Source of the DNA: Deinococcus sp.
GTDB lineage: Bacteria > Deinococcota > Deinococci > Deinococcales > Deinococcaceae
NCBI GenBank assembly: GCA_025351205.1
Contig: JANXWI010000452.1
Span: 1 to 10,639, forward strand
Direction: 5' to 3'
Length of the DNA stretch: 10,639 bases
The stretch's first letter is position 1, and the number at the start of each line of letters is the position of its first letter. Both the position numbers and the translations under genes were made by a program. Below, in pieces: positions 9,470-10,639 of the stretch. The notes beneath the pieces are model-generated. The model worked only from the letters and a program-made list of their open reading frames with translations. It was not told the DNA's origin and searched no databases.

Positions 9470-10639
<1,170 letters not shown>

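Overview
The window reads as chromosomal DNA of a high-GC bacterium, most likely a Deinococcus. The reasons are the GC-rich third codon positions, the gcvT-gcvH-gcvP order, the style of the encoded GcvT and GcvP proteins, and starts preceded closely by a -10-like hexamer, as in the leaderless mRNAs common in that genus. The genus assignment is inference from remembered family sequences; no search was run.

Left part (1-4985) is the edge of a cell-surface polysaccharide locus. A phosphoglycosyl transferase (minus strand, cut by the left edge) would load the first sugar phosphate onto undecaprenyl phosphate. After a 793-bp gap without a convincing gene come three plus-strand genes: a CDP-paratose/tyvelose-2-epimerase-like SDR, a WecG/TagA/CpsF glycosyltransferase that overlaps it by 4 bp, and, after a 0.7-kb AT-rich gap with a good promoter candidate, a GDP-fucose-synthase-like SDR. 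That last protein has lost nearly every recognisable catalytic residue and carries a pentapeptide repeat in the active-site loop region. The upstream SDR has Phe in place of the catalytic Tyr. A pair of SDR proteins with non-canonical active sites around one glycosyltransferase is the most unusual biology in the window.

The middle (4986-5536) is a 0.55-kb convergent spacer packed with repeats: an intrinsic terminator, three copies of a palindromic element (one with perfect 13-bp arms), a 40-bp G-rich element also found between gcvH and gcvP, and a pyrimidine/purine hairpin.

Right part (5537-10639) is metabolic. On the minus strand allC-allE (4-bp ATGA overlap) convert allantoate to ureidoglycine and then ureidoglycolate, a nitrogen-salvage route whose carbon product can become glyoxylate. 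Divergently, gcvT-gcvH-gcvP encode the T, H and P proteins of the glycine cleavage system; gcvP runs off the right edge.

A theme across the window is short tandem duplication with units of 14 to 24 bp, often exactly at gene ends: the start of the glycosyltransferase gene (24 bp x2 plus 21 bp x2), its stop codon (about 15 bp x4-5), the third SDR gene (15 bp x4), the 3' end of allC (18 bp x4), and two non-coding sites (21 bp x2, 17 bp x2). Units inside confident coding sequence are all multiples of three.
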